A stretch of DNA of 64,000 nucleotides from NCBI GenBank assembly GCA_028279885.1, contig JANQMX010000028.1:1-64000 (forward strand). The letters are read 5' to 3'. Origin of the DNA: Rhodovibrionaceae bacterium (GTDB lineage: Bacteria; Pseudomonadota; Alphaproteobacteria; Kiloniellales; DSM-21159). Position numbers and translations under genes: made by a program. The notes under the pieces were generated by a model, which worked only from the letters and a program-made list of their open reading frames with translations, was not told where the DNA came from and made no database searches. Shown here piece by piece: positions 17,165 to 25,022 of this stretch. The stretch's first letter is position 1. Each line of letters starts with the position of its first letter.

Positions 17165-18234
17165 TGAACGACAGCCACCCCGACGCATTGTCACCCGGCA
17201 TTGGCGATGCAAGCTTCAGTTTCGAGGCCGCTTCCAGCACGGTACCACTCATCAGCGTGCGTGACCTCGCCATCCACTACCCGGTGGGCGGTGGGCTTTT
17301 TACCAAAGGCATGGTGGTGCGCGCGGCCGAGGGCATCGACCTCGACATACCCCGCGGTGCTTTCTACGGACTGGTCGGCGAGTCGGGCTCAGGCAAAACC
17401 ACCTTGGGCCGCGCGCTCTTGAAGGCGACACCAATCACCCGAGGCAGCATCCACTTCGATGACGGCGAGGTCTCCTACGAGTTGGCTGAACTGGGCAAAG
17501 CAGAGCTGAAAGACTACCGCAAGCGCGCGCAGCTGATCTTCCAGGACCCCTACGCCGCGCTAAGCCCGCGCATGACCGTGCGGGACATCATTGCCGAACC
17601 ACTCGAGGTGATGAAAATCACAAAGACACGGGCGGAAACCGACGAGCGAGTGCGCGAGATCGCCGCCAAGTGCCGGCTCAACCTGGAGCACCTCAGGCGC
17701 TTCCCACACGCCTTTTCCGGTGGGCAGCGTCAGCGCATCTCGATCGCGAGAGCATTGGTCGCCAACCCGCGGTTCGTGGTAGCCGATGAGGCGGTAGCGG
17801 CCCTTGACGTGTCGATCCAGGCCGACGTGCTGAATTTGCTCAAAACCTTGCAGGAGGACCTCGGCCTCACCTTATTATTCATCAGCCACGACTTGAGCGT
17901 GGTGGCTCATACCTGCGACCACGTGGCCGTGATGTATCTGGGACGCCTCGTCGAGTCTGCGCCGACGCGAAGGCTCTTTGCCGGACCGCGTCACCCCTAC
18001 ACAAAGGCGCTCCTGTCAGCCATCCCCTCTCTCGACCCGGACCACCATAGCAAGGCACAGAAGCTCACCGGTGAGATTCCCAGTCCGGCCAACCCGCCGC
18101 CCGGCTGCAAGTTCCACACCCGCTGCCCCTATGCCGTCGAGATCTGCAAGACTGAGGAGCCGCCCCTGGAGCAGACCCCGGACCACCACATGGTCAAGTG
18201 CCATCGCTGGAAGGAATTGCTCTACGTGAGCTGA
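17164..18234 (+). CDS. ABC importer ATPase (DppF-type)
   Basis: The 356-residue second ATPase has Walker A GESGSGKTTLGRALL, signature FSGGQRQRISIARAL, Walker B VVADEAVAALD (Ala in place of the usual Pro after DE) and ISHDLSV. The C-terminal KFHTRCPYAVEIC matches the family. The ATG at 17164 shares its A with the preceding stop. Its last 13 bases overlap the 3' end of the convergent phage endolysin gene, so the virion module begins exactly here. Confidence 0.94.
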   Translation: MNDSHPDALSPGIGDASFSFEAASSTVPLISVRDLAIHYPVGGGLFTKGMVVRAAEGIDLDIPRGAFYGLVGESGSGKTTLGRALLKATPITRGSIHFDDGEVSYELAELGKAELKDYRKRAQLIFQDPYAALSPRMTVRDIIAEPLEVMKITKTRAETDERVREIAAKCRLNLEHLRRFPHAFSGGQRQRISIARALVANPRFVVADEAVAALDVSIQADVLNLLKTLQEDLGLTLLFISHDLSVVAHTCDHVAVMYLGRLVESAPTRRLFAGPRHPYTKALLSAIPSLDPDHHSKAQKLTGEIPSPANPPPGCKFHTRCPYAVEICKTEEPPLEQTPDHHMVKCHRWKELLYVS

Positions 18235-18668
18235 GCATCGGGGAGCGCCGAAAGCCATGCCTGCACGTCGAACGAGGGGCAGGCCTTCGCGCTGACCTCA
18301 TTGTGGCCGATCACTTTTGCCGCCGGCCAGACCAATTTGAGCGCGGCAAGTAGTCGTTCCAGCATTGCCCACTGAGCGCCGGTAAAGTTCGCTGAAGGCC
18401 GGCCTGACCCATCGACGCCGCCAACCAAGCAAACCCCAATCGCGCGCCTGTTATAGCCGCGCGCGTGAGCGCCGACCTTTGTCGCTTCGCGGCCATGTTC
18501 GAGGGCACCATCTCGGCGAATGATGAAGTGATACCCGATGCCGGCCCATCCGCGGGCCTTGTGCCATTGATCGATCTCGACACGGCCGATGTTCTGCTCC
18601 GGCAATGTCGCCGAGCAGTGGATGACGATACGATCCGTGATAGCACGGGCACGCAACGAAGTGATCAT
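18222..18668 (-). CDS. phage endolysin, N-acetylmuramoyl-L-alanine amidase (T7 lysozyme-like)
   Basis: The 148-residue amidase_2 domain has the zinc His in IVIHCSAT, the GIGYHFIIRRDG motif, a GAHARGYN loop and the second zinc site in GHNEVSAKACPSFDV (His and Cys, as in T7 lysozyme). Length matches T7 lysozyme (about 150). There is no signal peptide, so release depends on a holin. It is separated from the spanin genes by HicAB on the other strand, and its stop codon lies inside the end of the ABC ATPase gene. Confidence 0.92.
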   Translation of the reverse strand: MITSLRARAITDRIVIHCSATLPEQNIGRVEIDQWHKARGWAGIGYHFIIRRDGALEHGREATKVGAHARGYNRRAIGVCLVGGVDGSGRPSANFTGAQWAMLERLLAALKLVWPAAKVIGHNEVSAKACPSFDVQAWLSALPDAQLT

Positions 18669-18816
18669 GGCGATGAGCTCTCACTGAATTTCGATGGGGG
18701 AGCAGCGAAGCAGGCGGGCGCCCTTGGGATCTTCAGCTCCAATGTCGCTTGTTGCTCTTTCGGCCCGCTTTGCCCGATGATTGACGGATGGTGATCGAGA
18801 CGGGGCTTTGCGCGAC

Positions 18817-19032
18817 ATGACTGGTGAGGCGTTTGCCAAGAGACTTAGGCGGCTTGGCAAAGAAAACGGGGTTGCCGTGCGTTGCGACGGCAGTCCCGGA
18901 AGAGGAAGCCACGGCCGGGTCTACTACGGCGCGGCCTTCACGACGATCAAGGATCTTAGGAAAGACATTGGCCCTGATCTGCTCAGCCGCATGCTGACGC
19001 AGCTGGGCGTCGAGAAGGACGACTGGAAATGA
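18817..19032 (+). CDS. hicA: HicA-type mRNA interferase toxin
   Basis: The 71-residue protein has the double-stranded-RNA-binding-like HicA fold pattern: a helix FAKRLRRLGKENG, then RGSHGRVYYG with the catalytic His, then a TTIKDLRKDIGPDLLSRMLT helix. HicA cleaves mRNA in a ribosome-independent way. The ATG at 18817 fits the family start; an earlier TTG at 18781 is possible. It overlaps hicB by four bases (ATGA). It is on the plus strand within a minus-strand phage lysis cassette. Confidence 0.82.
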   Translation: MTGEAFAKRLRRLGKENGVAVRCDGSPGRGSHGRVYYGAAFTTIKDLRKDIGPDLLSRMLTQLGVEKDDWK

Positions 19033-19460
19033 TGATCAGCTATCCGGCACGCTTCGAGAGCGGCCCTCAAGGTCGGGTGATGGTCAGCTTTCGCGATCTG
19101 CCTGAAGCCGCAACCGATGGTGCAGACTTCGATGAGGCGCTGGAGGAGGCTCTCGACCTGCTGAACTCGGCGCTTTGCTTCCGCATCAAGTATCGCGAAG
19201 CCATCCCAACGCCGTCCAAACCGCGCAAGGGCGAGGTTGCCATCGTGCCCGACACCGGCGTCGCCTTGAAGACGGCACTCTACGTGGCCGTTAGCGACAA
19301 TGATATGAGCGCGGCCGAGTTGGCGCGGCGGCTGGGCGTAGACCAGAAAGTCGCCCAGCGTCTTCTCAACCCACACCACTCAAGCACCATCGATCGCATG
19401 AACGCCGCCATCCGAGCCGCCGGCAAGCAAGCGGTGATCGAGGTACGGCCGGCAGCATGA
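19029..19460 (+). CDS. hicB: HicB-type antitoxin with C-terminal HTH
   Basis: The 143-residue antitoxin has an N-terminal degenerate RNase-H-like HicB domain (YPARFE, VSFRDLPEAATDG, ALEEALDLLNSAL). A helix-turn-helix of the Xre type follows (MSAAELARRLGVDQKVAQRL). It should neutralise HicA and repress its own promoter just upstream of hicA. Confidence 0.88.
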   Translation: MMISYPARFESGPQGRVMVSFRDLPEAATDGADFDEALEEALDLLNSALCFRIKYREAIPTPSKPRKGEVAIVPDTGVALKTALYVAVSDNDMSAAELARRLGVDQKVAQRLLNPHHSSTIDRMNAAIRAAGKQAVIEVRPAA

Positions 19461-19486
19461 AAAGATCGTGTACAAGATTAATCGGC

Positions 19487-19690
19487 TTAGCAGCCCAACT
19501 CCCGATAGACCTCGTTGTTGCGGAGAATGGTGCGCTTAGAATCAATGCTCAAAGCCGAGATTTCGCCCTCTACCAGAAACACCGGTTTGTAAAGCGCACA
19601 GTAGCCCTGGTCACCCTGGACGGCGCCAGTCGTCGAGCAGCTGCTGATCAACATCGCTGTCAGACATAACGGCAAGAGACTCTTCCACAT
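19487..19690 (-). CDS. outer-membrane spanin-like lipoprotein (Rz1-type)
   Basis: This 67-residue protein has a short signal (LLPLCLTAMLI) and a lipobox ISSC, leaving a mature lipoprotein of about 50 residues. Its first 80 bases are nested in another frame of the preceding gene, the classical Rz/Rz1 layout. The mature part has two Cys (GYCALY and a final C) and the RNNEVYRELGC ending common in phage Rz1-like proteins. It probably joins inner and outer membranes at lysis. Confidence 0.72.
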   Translation of the reverse strand: MWKSLLPLCLTAMLISSCSTTGAVQGDQGYCALYKPVFLVEGEISALSIDSKRTILRNNEVYRELGC

Positions 19691-19844
19691 CCTTCGCCAC
19701 TCCTATGGCCTTGACCAGGTCCGTCATCTGCTCGGCAAGGGCCGCCTTCTCTCCTGCCCTGATCAAGCCCCGCTGCTTAGCCCAGCCGGTAAGAGAGCCG
19801 GCCAGGCTAAGCAAGGCTTTGATGGCACCGACGATGCCCATCAC
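19611..19844 (-). CDS. small lysis-cassette protein, inner-membrane spanin (Rz-like) candidate
   Basis: This 77-residue protein has a hydrophobic N-terminus (MGIVGAIKALLSLAGSLTGW) and then an amphipathic helical region ending DQQLLDDWRRPG. Position (overlapping the holin-like gene by four bases and enclosing the start of the Rz1-like gene) and architecture suggest an i-spanin, although it is shorter than classic Rz. Confidence 0.6.
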   Translation of the reverse strand: MMGIVGAIKALLSLAGSLTGWAKQRGLIRAGEKAALAEQMTDLVKAIGVAKDVEESLAVMSDSDVDQQLLDDWRRPG

Positions 19845-20023
19845 GTCTCCTCGTTCGGCACCGCATAGACTCCAACAGCCGTGAGAATGGCCACGATTGT
19901 GTTGACCAGCGAGTCGGCCGGGATGCCGAATAGGCTGGTGCCGTCACCTATGCCAAGGAAGGTGGAAAGGCCGAGCAGGACTGCCCCCACGGCCGCGGCG
20001 ATGAACTTGCGAAGATTGGACAT
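19841..20023 (-). CDS. holin-like membrane protein
   Basis: This 60-residue protein has two predicted membrane helices (KFIAAAVGAVLLGLSTFLGI and ADSLVNTIVAILTAVGVYAV) and a short acidic tail (PNEET). This topology and its place just before spanin-like genes fit a class II-type holin. Its stop and start codons overlap both neighbours. Confidence 0.7.
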   Translation of the reverse strand: MSNLRKFIAAAVGAVLLGLSTFLGIGDGTSLFGIPADSLVNTIVAILTAVGVYAVPNEET

Positions 20024-20529
20024 TAGTTACCTCCGGGGTTGATGCCGGTGTTGCCCGGGCCGGTGTTCGCCTCCATGGGAGACGATTCCGGGAGGTCCAG
20101 CGGCAGGGCGTTTTCGACGTACTCGGTCAGGAAGTCGCGGCAGTGAGCTACGACATCGCGGACACGCTTGATGTCGTGCGGGCTCATGCCGGCAGAGCGA
20201 CGAGCCGACTGGCCGTTGACCGTCTCCAGGTAGCAGGCGCGCAGGATATCGCAGGCCACGTTGATGGCCTCGTTCTCCGCGTCCACCTCGGCCGGGAAGT
20301 CCTCGCAGACATACTCACGCGGCGAGGTCTCCGGCAGGTCGAGTTCCGGGAGAGACTCGATCCAGTTCACGGCGAAGTCCACGGAATCGAGATAGCTCGA
20401 CAGGCGCGTGCGATCTGCCGGCTTCATCTGGGAGTCGTTCGCCGATTGAGACTTGATCAGCTCAACGCCGAAGCGATGAACCTTGTCCGCGAGAAAGCGG
20501 ACGTGGAAGTTGTTCACGGTAACTGGCAT
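20023..20529 (-). CDS. phage protein of unknown function
   Basis: This 168-residue soluble, acidic protein is predicted mostly helical. Two short similar segments (LPELDLPETSP and LPLDLPESSP) frame the central helices. It has no recognised domain. It overlaps the start of the holin-like gene by one base, so it belongs to the late operon. A role in lysis control or virion completion is only positional inference. Confidence 0.6.
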   Translation of the reverse strand: MPVTVNNFHVRFLADKVHRFGVELIKSQSANDSQMKPADRTRLSSYLDSVDFAVNWIESLPELDLPETSPREYVCEDFPAEVDAENEAINVACDILRACYLETVNGQSARRSAGMSPHDIKRVRDVVAHCRDFLTEYVENALPLDLPESSPMEANTGPGNTGINPGGN

Positions 20530-20625
20530 TGGTTTTCCTTTCGGTTTGCAAACACAGAAAACCCGGCGTGATCAGTGCCGAGCCGAGTTTCGCCGCTGAG
20601 CGGCTATCCGCAGGATTGCGGATTC

Positions 20626-21006
20626 TCAGGTATCGGGGTGCTCTGTTGGCGCGAGGCGGAAGCCCTCGCCAGAGCCGGCAATGCAGCTTGCAAAGCCGCT
20701 TGGCGCACGTGGGTTGACGACCGTGACTGTGATCGTCCAGGTGCCGCTCTCACGGTTCGCATAGAGGCTCATGAGCCCGCTAGGTCGCTGTGCCGTCGCA
20801 GGCACGATGCCGACACCGATAAGCTGCTCGCCAAAGCCGTCACGAAGCTGCGCGGCAACGGCATCCCTGTCGCCGCAGATAGGTTGCTGCGCGAAAGCCT
20901 CTCGGCCGAAGACCAGGAACAGCAGACAGAGCAGCCCTACCACCACGACGGCGGCGAGGACGGCCCAGCGCAGCAGGCGCCAGAGCCTGCCCGGTTTGAT
21001 CGGCAT
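20626..21006 (-). CDS. small membrane-anchored protein
   Basis: The 126-residue protein has a basic N-terminus and one membrane helix (AVLAAVVVVGLLCLLFLVFG). It continues with a small domain patterned CGDRDAVAAQLRDGFGE ... GTWTITVTV ... SCIAGSGEGF. The two Cys may form a disulfide. A similar pattern (CxxR..., GTWTITxT, Cys near the end) is familiar from small alphaproteobacterial exported proteins of unknown role. It starts after a good AAAGGAAG site. Confidence 0.62.
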   Translation of the reverse strand: MPIKPGRLWRLLRWAVLAAVVVVGLLCLLFLVFGREAFAQQPICGDRDAVAAQLRDGFGEQLIGVGIVPATAQRPSGLMSLYANRESGTWTITVTVVNPRAPSGFASCIAGSGEGFRLAPTEHPDT

Positions 21007-21017
21007 GGGTCTTCCTT

Positions 21018-21092
21018 TCAGATCGACAGCCTGATAACGAGCAGCAGGACAAGCGCCAGGGCCAGCGCCCCGGCGGTGAGCCGAATGAGCAT
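21018..21092 (-). CDS. 24-residue single-pass membrane peptide
   Basis: ATG at 21092 overlaps the preceding stop (TGATG) and opens a frame for M-L-I-R-L-T-A-G-A-L-A followed by an Ala/Leu/Val helix and a short R-L-S-I end. It is almost entirely one membrane helix. Tight coupling on both sides supports translation. It is too short to classify; a lysis-regulating or holin-accessory peptide is a guess. Confidence 0.45.
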   Translation of the reverse strand: MLIRLTAGALALALVLLLVIRLSI

Positions 21093-21426
21093 CACAGCAG
21101 CTCCTTCTCTCGGTGCTTGACGCGCAGGAGGTTCGTCAGGGTCGCGAGCCAGAGCAGCGACCGACCGAGCGGGATCTCCCAGGTGATCTCGCCGTTCGGG
21201 AACAGGCCGGCGAGGCCGATAGGCCGAGACCCGAGCTCGGATACGATCTCGCGATCGAGGATCCTACGGTCTCCCGTCCGGACCCCACTCTCTCACATTC
21301 CAAACAGACAAGGGTCCTTGACGTATAGCTCGAGCCGGTGCCGCTCCCCCAGTCGATGCGGATGCGCAGGGTCGGGGTGACGGGGATCTGCCCCGGAGGA
21401 CCATCCCGGCCCGGCCCCGGGCTCAT
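21092..21426 (-). pseudogene. frameshifted small phage gene (or two overlapping frames)
   Basis: An ATG at 21426 overlaps the previous stop (ATGA) and opens a protein-like frame (GPPGQIPVTPTLRIRIDWGS, then TLVCLECERVGSGRE). After about 21280 that frame becomes Arg/Ser-rich shadow. A different frame, offset by one base, becomes protein-like and free of stops from 21292 to 21092 (SELGSRPIGLAGLFPNGEIT, WEIPLGRSLLWLATLTNLL), ending just before the next start. The second frame has no start of its own. A mutation, a sequencing error or programmed frameshifting could explain this. Confidence 0.4.
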
Positions 21427-21686
21427 CGTTCGAATCGGTGGCGCTCCAACTCCTCGCGGCGGCGCATCTCCTCGTCGCGCAGGCGCATCTGGATGTCCTT
21501 CACGCTGTCGTTGGTCGACTGCACCTTCTCCTCGATGCGCGAGAGGTGCGTGTTGAGCAACCAGGTCCGGTCGTCGAGCTTCGACAGCCAGGTGACGAAG
21601 CCGCCGACGATCACGACCGCGATTGTCACCAAGAGTCCGATGGTCCATTGCATGGCCTTTGACGAACCGTTCGACGTTCCCGTCAT
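21423..21686 (-). CDS. membrane protein with coiled coil (phage accessory)
   Basis: The 87-residue protein has one N-terminal membrane helix (MQWTIGLLVTIAVVIVGGFV) and a long charged helix (LSRIEEKVQSTNDSVKDIQM ... RRREELERH) likely to form a coiled coil. The layout resembles XhlA-like or i-spanin-like phage proteins. It follows the tail-fibre gene and is coupled to the next frame by ATGA. Confidence 0.6.
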   Translation of the reverse strand: MTGTSNGSSKAMQWTIGLLVTIAVVIVGGFVTWLSKLDDRTWLLNTHLSRIEEKVQSTNDSVKDIQMRLRDEEMRRREELERHRFER

Positions 21687-21757
21687 GAAAGCTCCGCTAG
21701 AGTGATGGGTGTTTCAGACGCCGCTTCTAGACGAGCGAATTGCCCTTGCCCGCCTGG

Positions 21758-23287
21758 TCACGCGACCTTGCGGAAGACGATCTCGGCGTAGACCTCGAGG
21801 TCGCCAAAGTTTGCCGGGACACCCAAACCCCATGTGCCACCGTTGCCACCCTGCACGCGGTATTGAAACTCCAGGCTCTTCTCCGCATCCAGCGTAAAGC
21901 GGCCACGGAGCAGCGTCGGCACACCATCGATGACTTCGCCGGGAAGCGCCGACCCCGCGCTTCTCGTCGTGCTGGAGCTACCGACTAGCACGGTCGCCGC
22001 GTCGGTGGTGTTGAACAGGCGGATGCGCACCCTACCCATACGATAGAACTGCCGGTAAGCCTCCACATCATAGGTCCCGGCGGGCAGGGTGATAGCGTTG
22101 CTCGCGAGGGCCGCTCCCTGCGCCTCGTTGAGCAGCACGTCGTCAAGCGGCCCGGTGGTCCAGATCCCCGTCGTCGGCACCCCGCCGGGCGTGCCGCTCG
22201 GCGCCGTATGGCGCACGTGAAACAGCGCGGCCGCCGGGAAGACGCGCCAGCTCCGGCCGATTTCGTACCAGCCGGCGTCATGCTCCCCGTCCGCCGCCTC
22301 CCGCCTCTCCAGCCAAATTGACTTATCCAGGTCATCGAGAACGACGTCTTTGTTCTCGTCCAGATAGATGTTCCCGCCAGCATGCTGGAGCGTCGGCACT
22401 TGGCCGGATGTCTTGGCCTTGACCTTGATGACGCTGCCGACCGAGTGATTGGTGACGGCAATCGTGTCGAGATTGTCGGCTGAAGCCCCACCCCGGTTGT
22501 TGATGAAGATACTGCTCTTAGTTGGCGCAATCTGGCCCCCCGCGTCGATCGTCAGCACCTCACTTTGCAGCACGAAGGGCGCACCCACGATGAAGTCGCT
22601 GTTGAACGTCGCGTCCGCTGAGAAGGTGTTGGCGCCGCTGTGGGTATTCGCTCCGTTCAACAGCGGAATCGTCGCACCGCTAGTACCAATGTTCTCCACG
22701 ACCGCTGAGCCGAGCATTAGCAGGTTGCGCGCTTCCAACTCGCTGTTGAGGTTAACCCATTCCTCGCCGAACTGTGAGGTCTGCACCGTATCGGGCACCG
22801 TGCCCGTGGCAAGGATGACCCCCTGCTCATCGGAGGCGACGGTAAGCTGCCGGTTCTTTCCGCCCACCAGATTGAGGTTCAGCCCCGTCGCCTGGCTGCC
22901 CTTAGCGACCTTGAGCGACCGCGCAATATCGGCCTCTAGCTCCTGCAACCGAGCAGTGATGATGTCGAGCCGCCGCTCCAACGGTTCCGCCGCCAGCACG
23001 CCGCCATCCACCAGGTCGTCGGGCTGCTGATCGGATGATACGCGCCGAACGACAAGGCGCTCAGCTGCGGTTGGAGCAACCGTCATGGTAACCGTGCCGG
23101 TGGCGCCGTTGCCGCCCGCGACGCTGTAGTCCGCGCCGAGGCTCTTCAGCTTTTCTGCGCCCGTCTCCCGGGTCACGACGATCACCTCGAGATCGTTCAG
23201 ATCGTGAAACTCGAAGGTCACCGCAAAGTCTCTGGCGACGCCGTCGCCGTCATAGCGCAGGCTCGTATGTGTCGTGCCGAGGGTCAT
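21758..23287 (-). CDS. tail fibre 2 (T7 gp17-like N-terminus)
   Basis: This 509-residue protein begins with a T7-tail-fibre-type attachment domain (LRYDGDGVARDFAVTFEFHD, then LVVRRVSSDQQPDDLVDGG). A helical segment (EPLERRLDIITARLQELEAD) and a beta-rich shaft follow. Its central third (about residues 78-200) is almost identical to the neighbouring fibre gene. The C-terminal 180 residues (for example RHTAPSGTPGGVPTTGIWTT, GQYR-like QFYRMGRVRIRL) are unrelated to it. Fibre C-termini bind host receptors, so this copy probably has its own receptor. Confidence 0.85.
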   Translation of the reverse strand: MTLGTTHTSLRYDGDGVARDFAVTFEFHDLNDLEVIVVTRETGAEKLKSLGADYSVAGGNGATGTVTMTVAPTAAERLVVRRVSSDQQPDDLVDGGVLAAEPLERRLDIITARLQELEADIARSLKVAKGSQATGLNLNLVGGKNRQLTVASDEQGVILATGTVPDTVQTSQFGEEWVNLNSELEARNLLMLGSAVVENIGTSGATIPLLNGANTHSGANTFSADATFNSDFIVGAPFVLQSEVLTIDAGGQIAPTKSSIFINNRGGASADNLDTIAVTNHSVGSVIKVKAKTSGQVPTLQHAGGNIYLDENKDVVLDDLDKSIWLERREAADGEHDAGWYEIGRSWRVFPAAALFHVRHTAPSGTPGGVPTTGIWTTGPLDDVLLNEAQGAALASNAITLPAGTYDVEAYRQFYRMGRVRIRLFNTTDAATVLVGSSSTTRSAGSALPGEVIDGVPTLLRGRFTLDAEKSLEFQYRVQGGNGGTWGLGVPANFGDLEVYAEIVFRKVA

Positions 23288-23347
23288 TAGAAATCTACTT
23301 ATTGTTGAAAATCTGTTGGCTCTAATGGAAAAAGAGGCGCTGGCTCT

Positions 23348-24931
23348 TTACCGCCACCCGACAGCGAGGATGTGCCCTGCAGCTATGTTGCTGGACAGAA
23401 ACTTGATTCGAACTCCACTGATAGCCTTATTAGCTTTCCGAAAGCCCTGTCCCGTCCAGGTCGTGTGCGTTGCAAAGGTATCGCCATATCCCAAGCTCCA
23501 GTGAACAGACCCATTTGTCGTGATATCGCCAGGCGCTGGAACCAAAAGTGTTGCAATCGAGCGACGGCTGCTTGACTCCATAGAGAAGCCACCTGAGAGC
23601 CGTATACTAGCGTCGGCATCGCCTCGCCTCGTGTCAGGGGTAACCCGGGCCGCAAGAGCAATCCAACCATATTCAGATGCTCCGATATCAAAGCTTGTGC
23701 CATCAGTCGAAAGAAGGAGTTCGAGACTGTCGTCGACATCGGGAGCGATGCCACGGACAGCAATTTCTATTTTTGTATAAGCATCAGAATTGTTCCAGAA
23801 TATGTCGTGTTGAGCCTTGTTGCTGGAGATTGTCGTGTCATCCAGCGTGACAGCTATGAGCTCCGCAGGCTCTCGAACAGGACTCCGCCCAATCTCATAC
23901 CACCCGGCACCCTGCCCACCACTGCTGCGGCGCTGCAGCCAGATCGTCTTGTCTCGATCGTCGAGAGGGACATCGCGGTTGTCGGCCAGGTAAATGTTGC
24001 CGCTGCCGGGCGCGTCGTGTCGCAGGGTCGGCACCTGGCCGGCCGTGCTGGCGCGCAGCTCGAGGATACTGCCAAAAGGATGGTTGGCGACCGCTATGAC
24101 GTCCAGATTGTCGGCCGCGGCAGCCTCGAAGTTACCGATCAGAACATGGCTTTTGGTCGGTGCGATGGTGCCGCTACCGTCAATGCTCAGAGACTCGCTG
24201 GTCAGCACGAAAGGCGCGCCGATAAGGACGTCGCTCCCAAAGGCGGCATCGCCTGCAAAGCTTGCCGTGCCGCTGTAGGTGTTGTTTCCGTTCAACAGCG
24301 GAATGGTGGCACCACTGGTCCCGACGTTCTCCACGGACGCCGAGCCGAGCATCAGCCGGTTGCGCGCTTCCAACTCGCTGTTGAGGTTGACCCACTCTTC
24401 GCCGAACTGTGAGGTTTGCACCGTATCCGGCACCGTGCCCGTGGCAAGGATAACCCCCTGCTCGTCGGAAGCGACGGTAAGTTGCCGGCTCTTTCCGCCC
24501 ACCAGATTGAGGTCCAGGCCCGTCGCCTGGCTGCCTTTGGCGACCTTGAGGCTGCGGGCGATATCCGTCTCCAGCTCCTGCAGACGCGCCGTGATGATGT
24601 CGAGCCGCCGCTCTAGTGGTTCCGCGGCCAGCGCCCCACCGTCGACCAGATCGTCCGGCTGGAGGTCCGAGGATACCCGACGGATGAGCACGCGCTCACC
24701 CACTGCCGGAGGCGGCGTCGGTTCGATGAAATGGATCTGCCCCAGCTCCCCATCGCCGCCCTCGATCTGATAGTGGAAGCCTTGTGTCTGCACGCGCTCT
24801 GCGCCCGTGTCCGCGGTGACCAGGATGACTTCCAAGTCGCTGGCGGCATGGAACTCGAAGGTCACGTCGAACGTTCTGTTTGTGCCGTTGCCGTTGTAGC
24901 TGACGTCACTATGCGTAGTTCCGAGGGTCAT
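23348..24931 (-). CDS. tail fibre 1 (T7 gp17-like N-terminus)
   Basis: This 527-residue paralogue of the downstream fibre has the attachment domain VSYNGNGTNRTFDVTFEFHA, then RRVSSDLQPDDLVDGGALAA, a helical neck (TARLQELETDIARSLKVAKG) and the shaft. A distinct receptor-type end follows (IEIAVRGIAPDVDDSLELLL, then GWIALAARVTPDTRRGDADA). I chose the ATG at 24931 over the GTG at 24937; a GGGAG site lies about 11 bases upstream. An intrinsic terminator precedes it, so it needs read-through or its own promoter. Confidence 0.87.
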   Translation of the reverse strand: MTLGTTHSDVSYNGNGTNRTFDVTFEFHAASDLEVILVTADTGAERVQTQGFHYQIEGGDGELGQIHFIEPTPPPAVGERVLIRRVSSDLQPDDLVDGGALAAEPLERRLDIITARLQELETDIARSLKVAKGSQATGLDLNLVGGKSRQLTVASDEQGVILATGTVPDTVQTSQFGEEWVNLNSELEARNRLMLGSASVENVGTSGATIPLLNGNNTYSGTASFAGDAAFGSDVLIGAPFVLTSESLSIDGSGTIAPTKSHVLIGNFEAAAADNLDVIAVANHPFGSILELRASTAGQVPTLRHDAPGSGNIYLADNRDVPLDDRDKTIWLQRRSSGGQGAGWYEIGRSPVREPAELIAVTLDDTTISSNKAQHDIFWNNSDAYTKIEIAVRGIAPDVDDSLELLLSTDGTSFDIGASEYGWIALAARVTPDTRRGDADASIRLSGGFSMESSSRRSIATLLVPAPGDITTNGSVHWSLGYGDTFATHTTWTGQGFRKANKAISGVRIKFLSSNIAAGHILAVGWR

Positions 24932-24950
24932 GGGCACAGTGCTCCCGTGA

Positions 24951-24981
24951 ATTAAGAAGAAGCCCCGCGCGAAGGCGGGGC
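24951..24981 (-). terminator. intrinsic terminator upstream of the tail fibres
   Basis: GC-rich stem (24962-24968 with 24975-24981, loop of six) followed on the minus strand by a T-rich tract. It lies between the gp16-like gene and fibre 1. Confidence 0.7.
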
Positions 24982-25022
24982 GGCCTGTTCATCAAGCTGT
25001 GCCGCAATCGGGGGTCGTTTCG

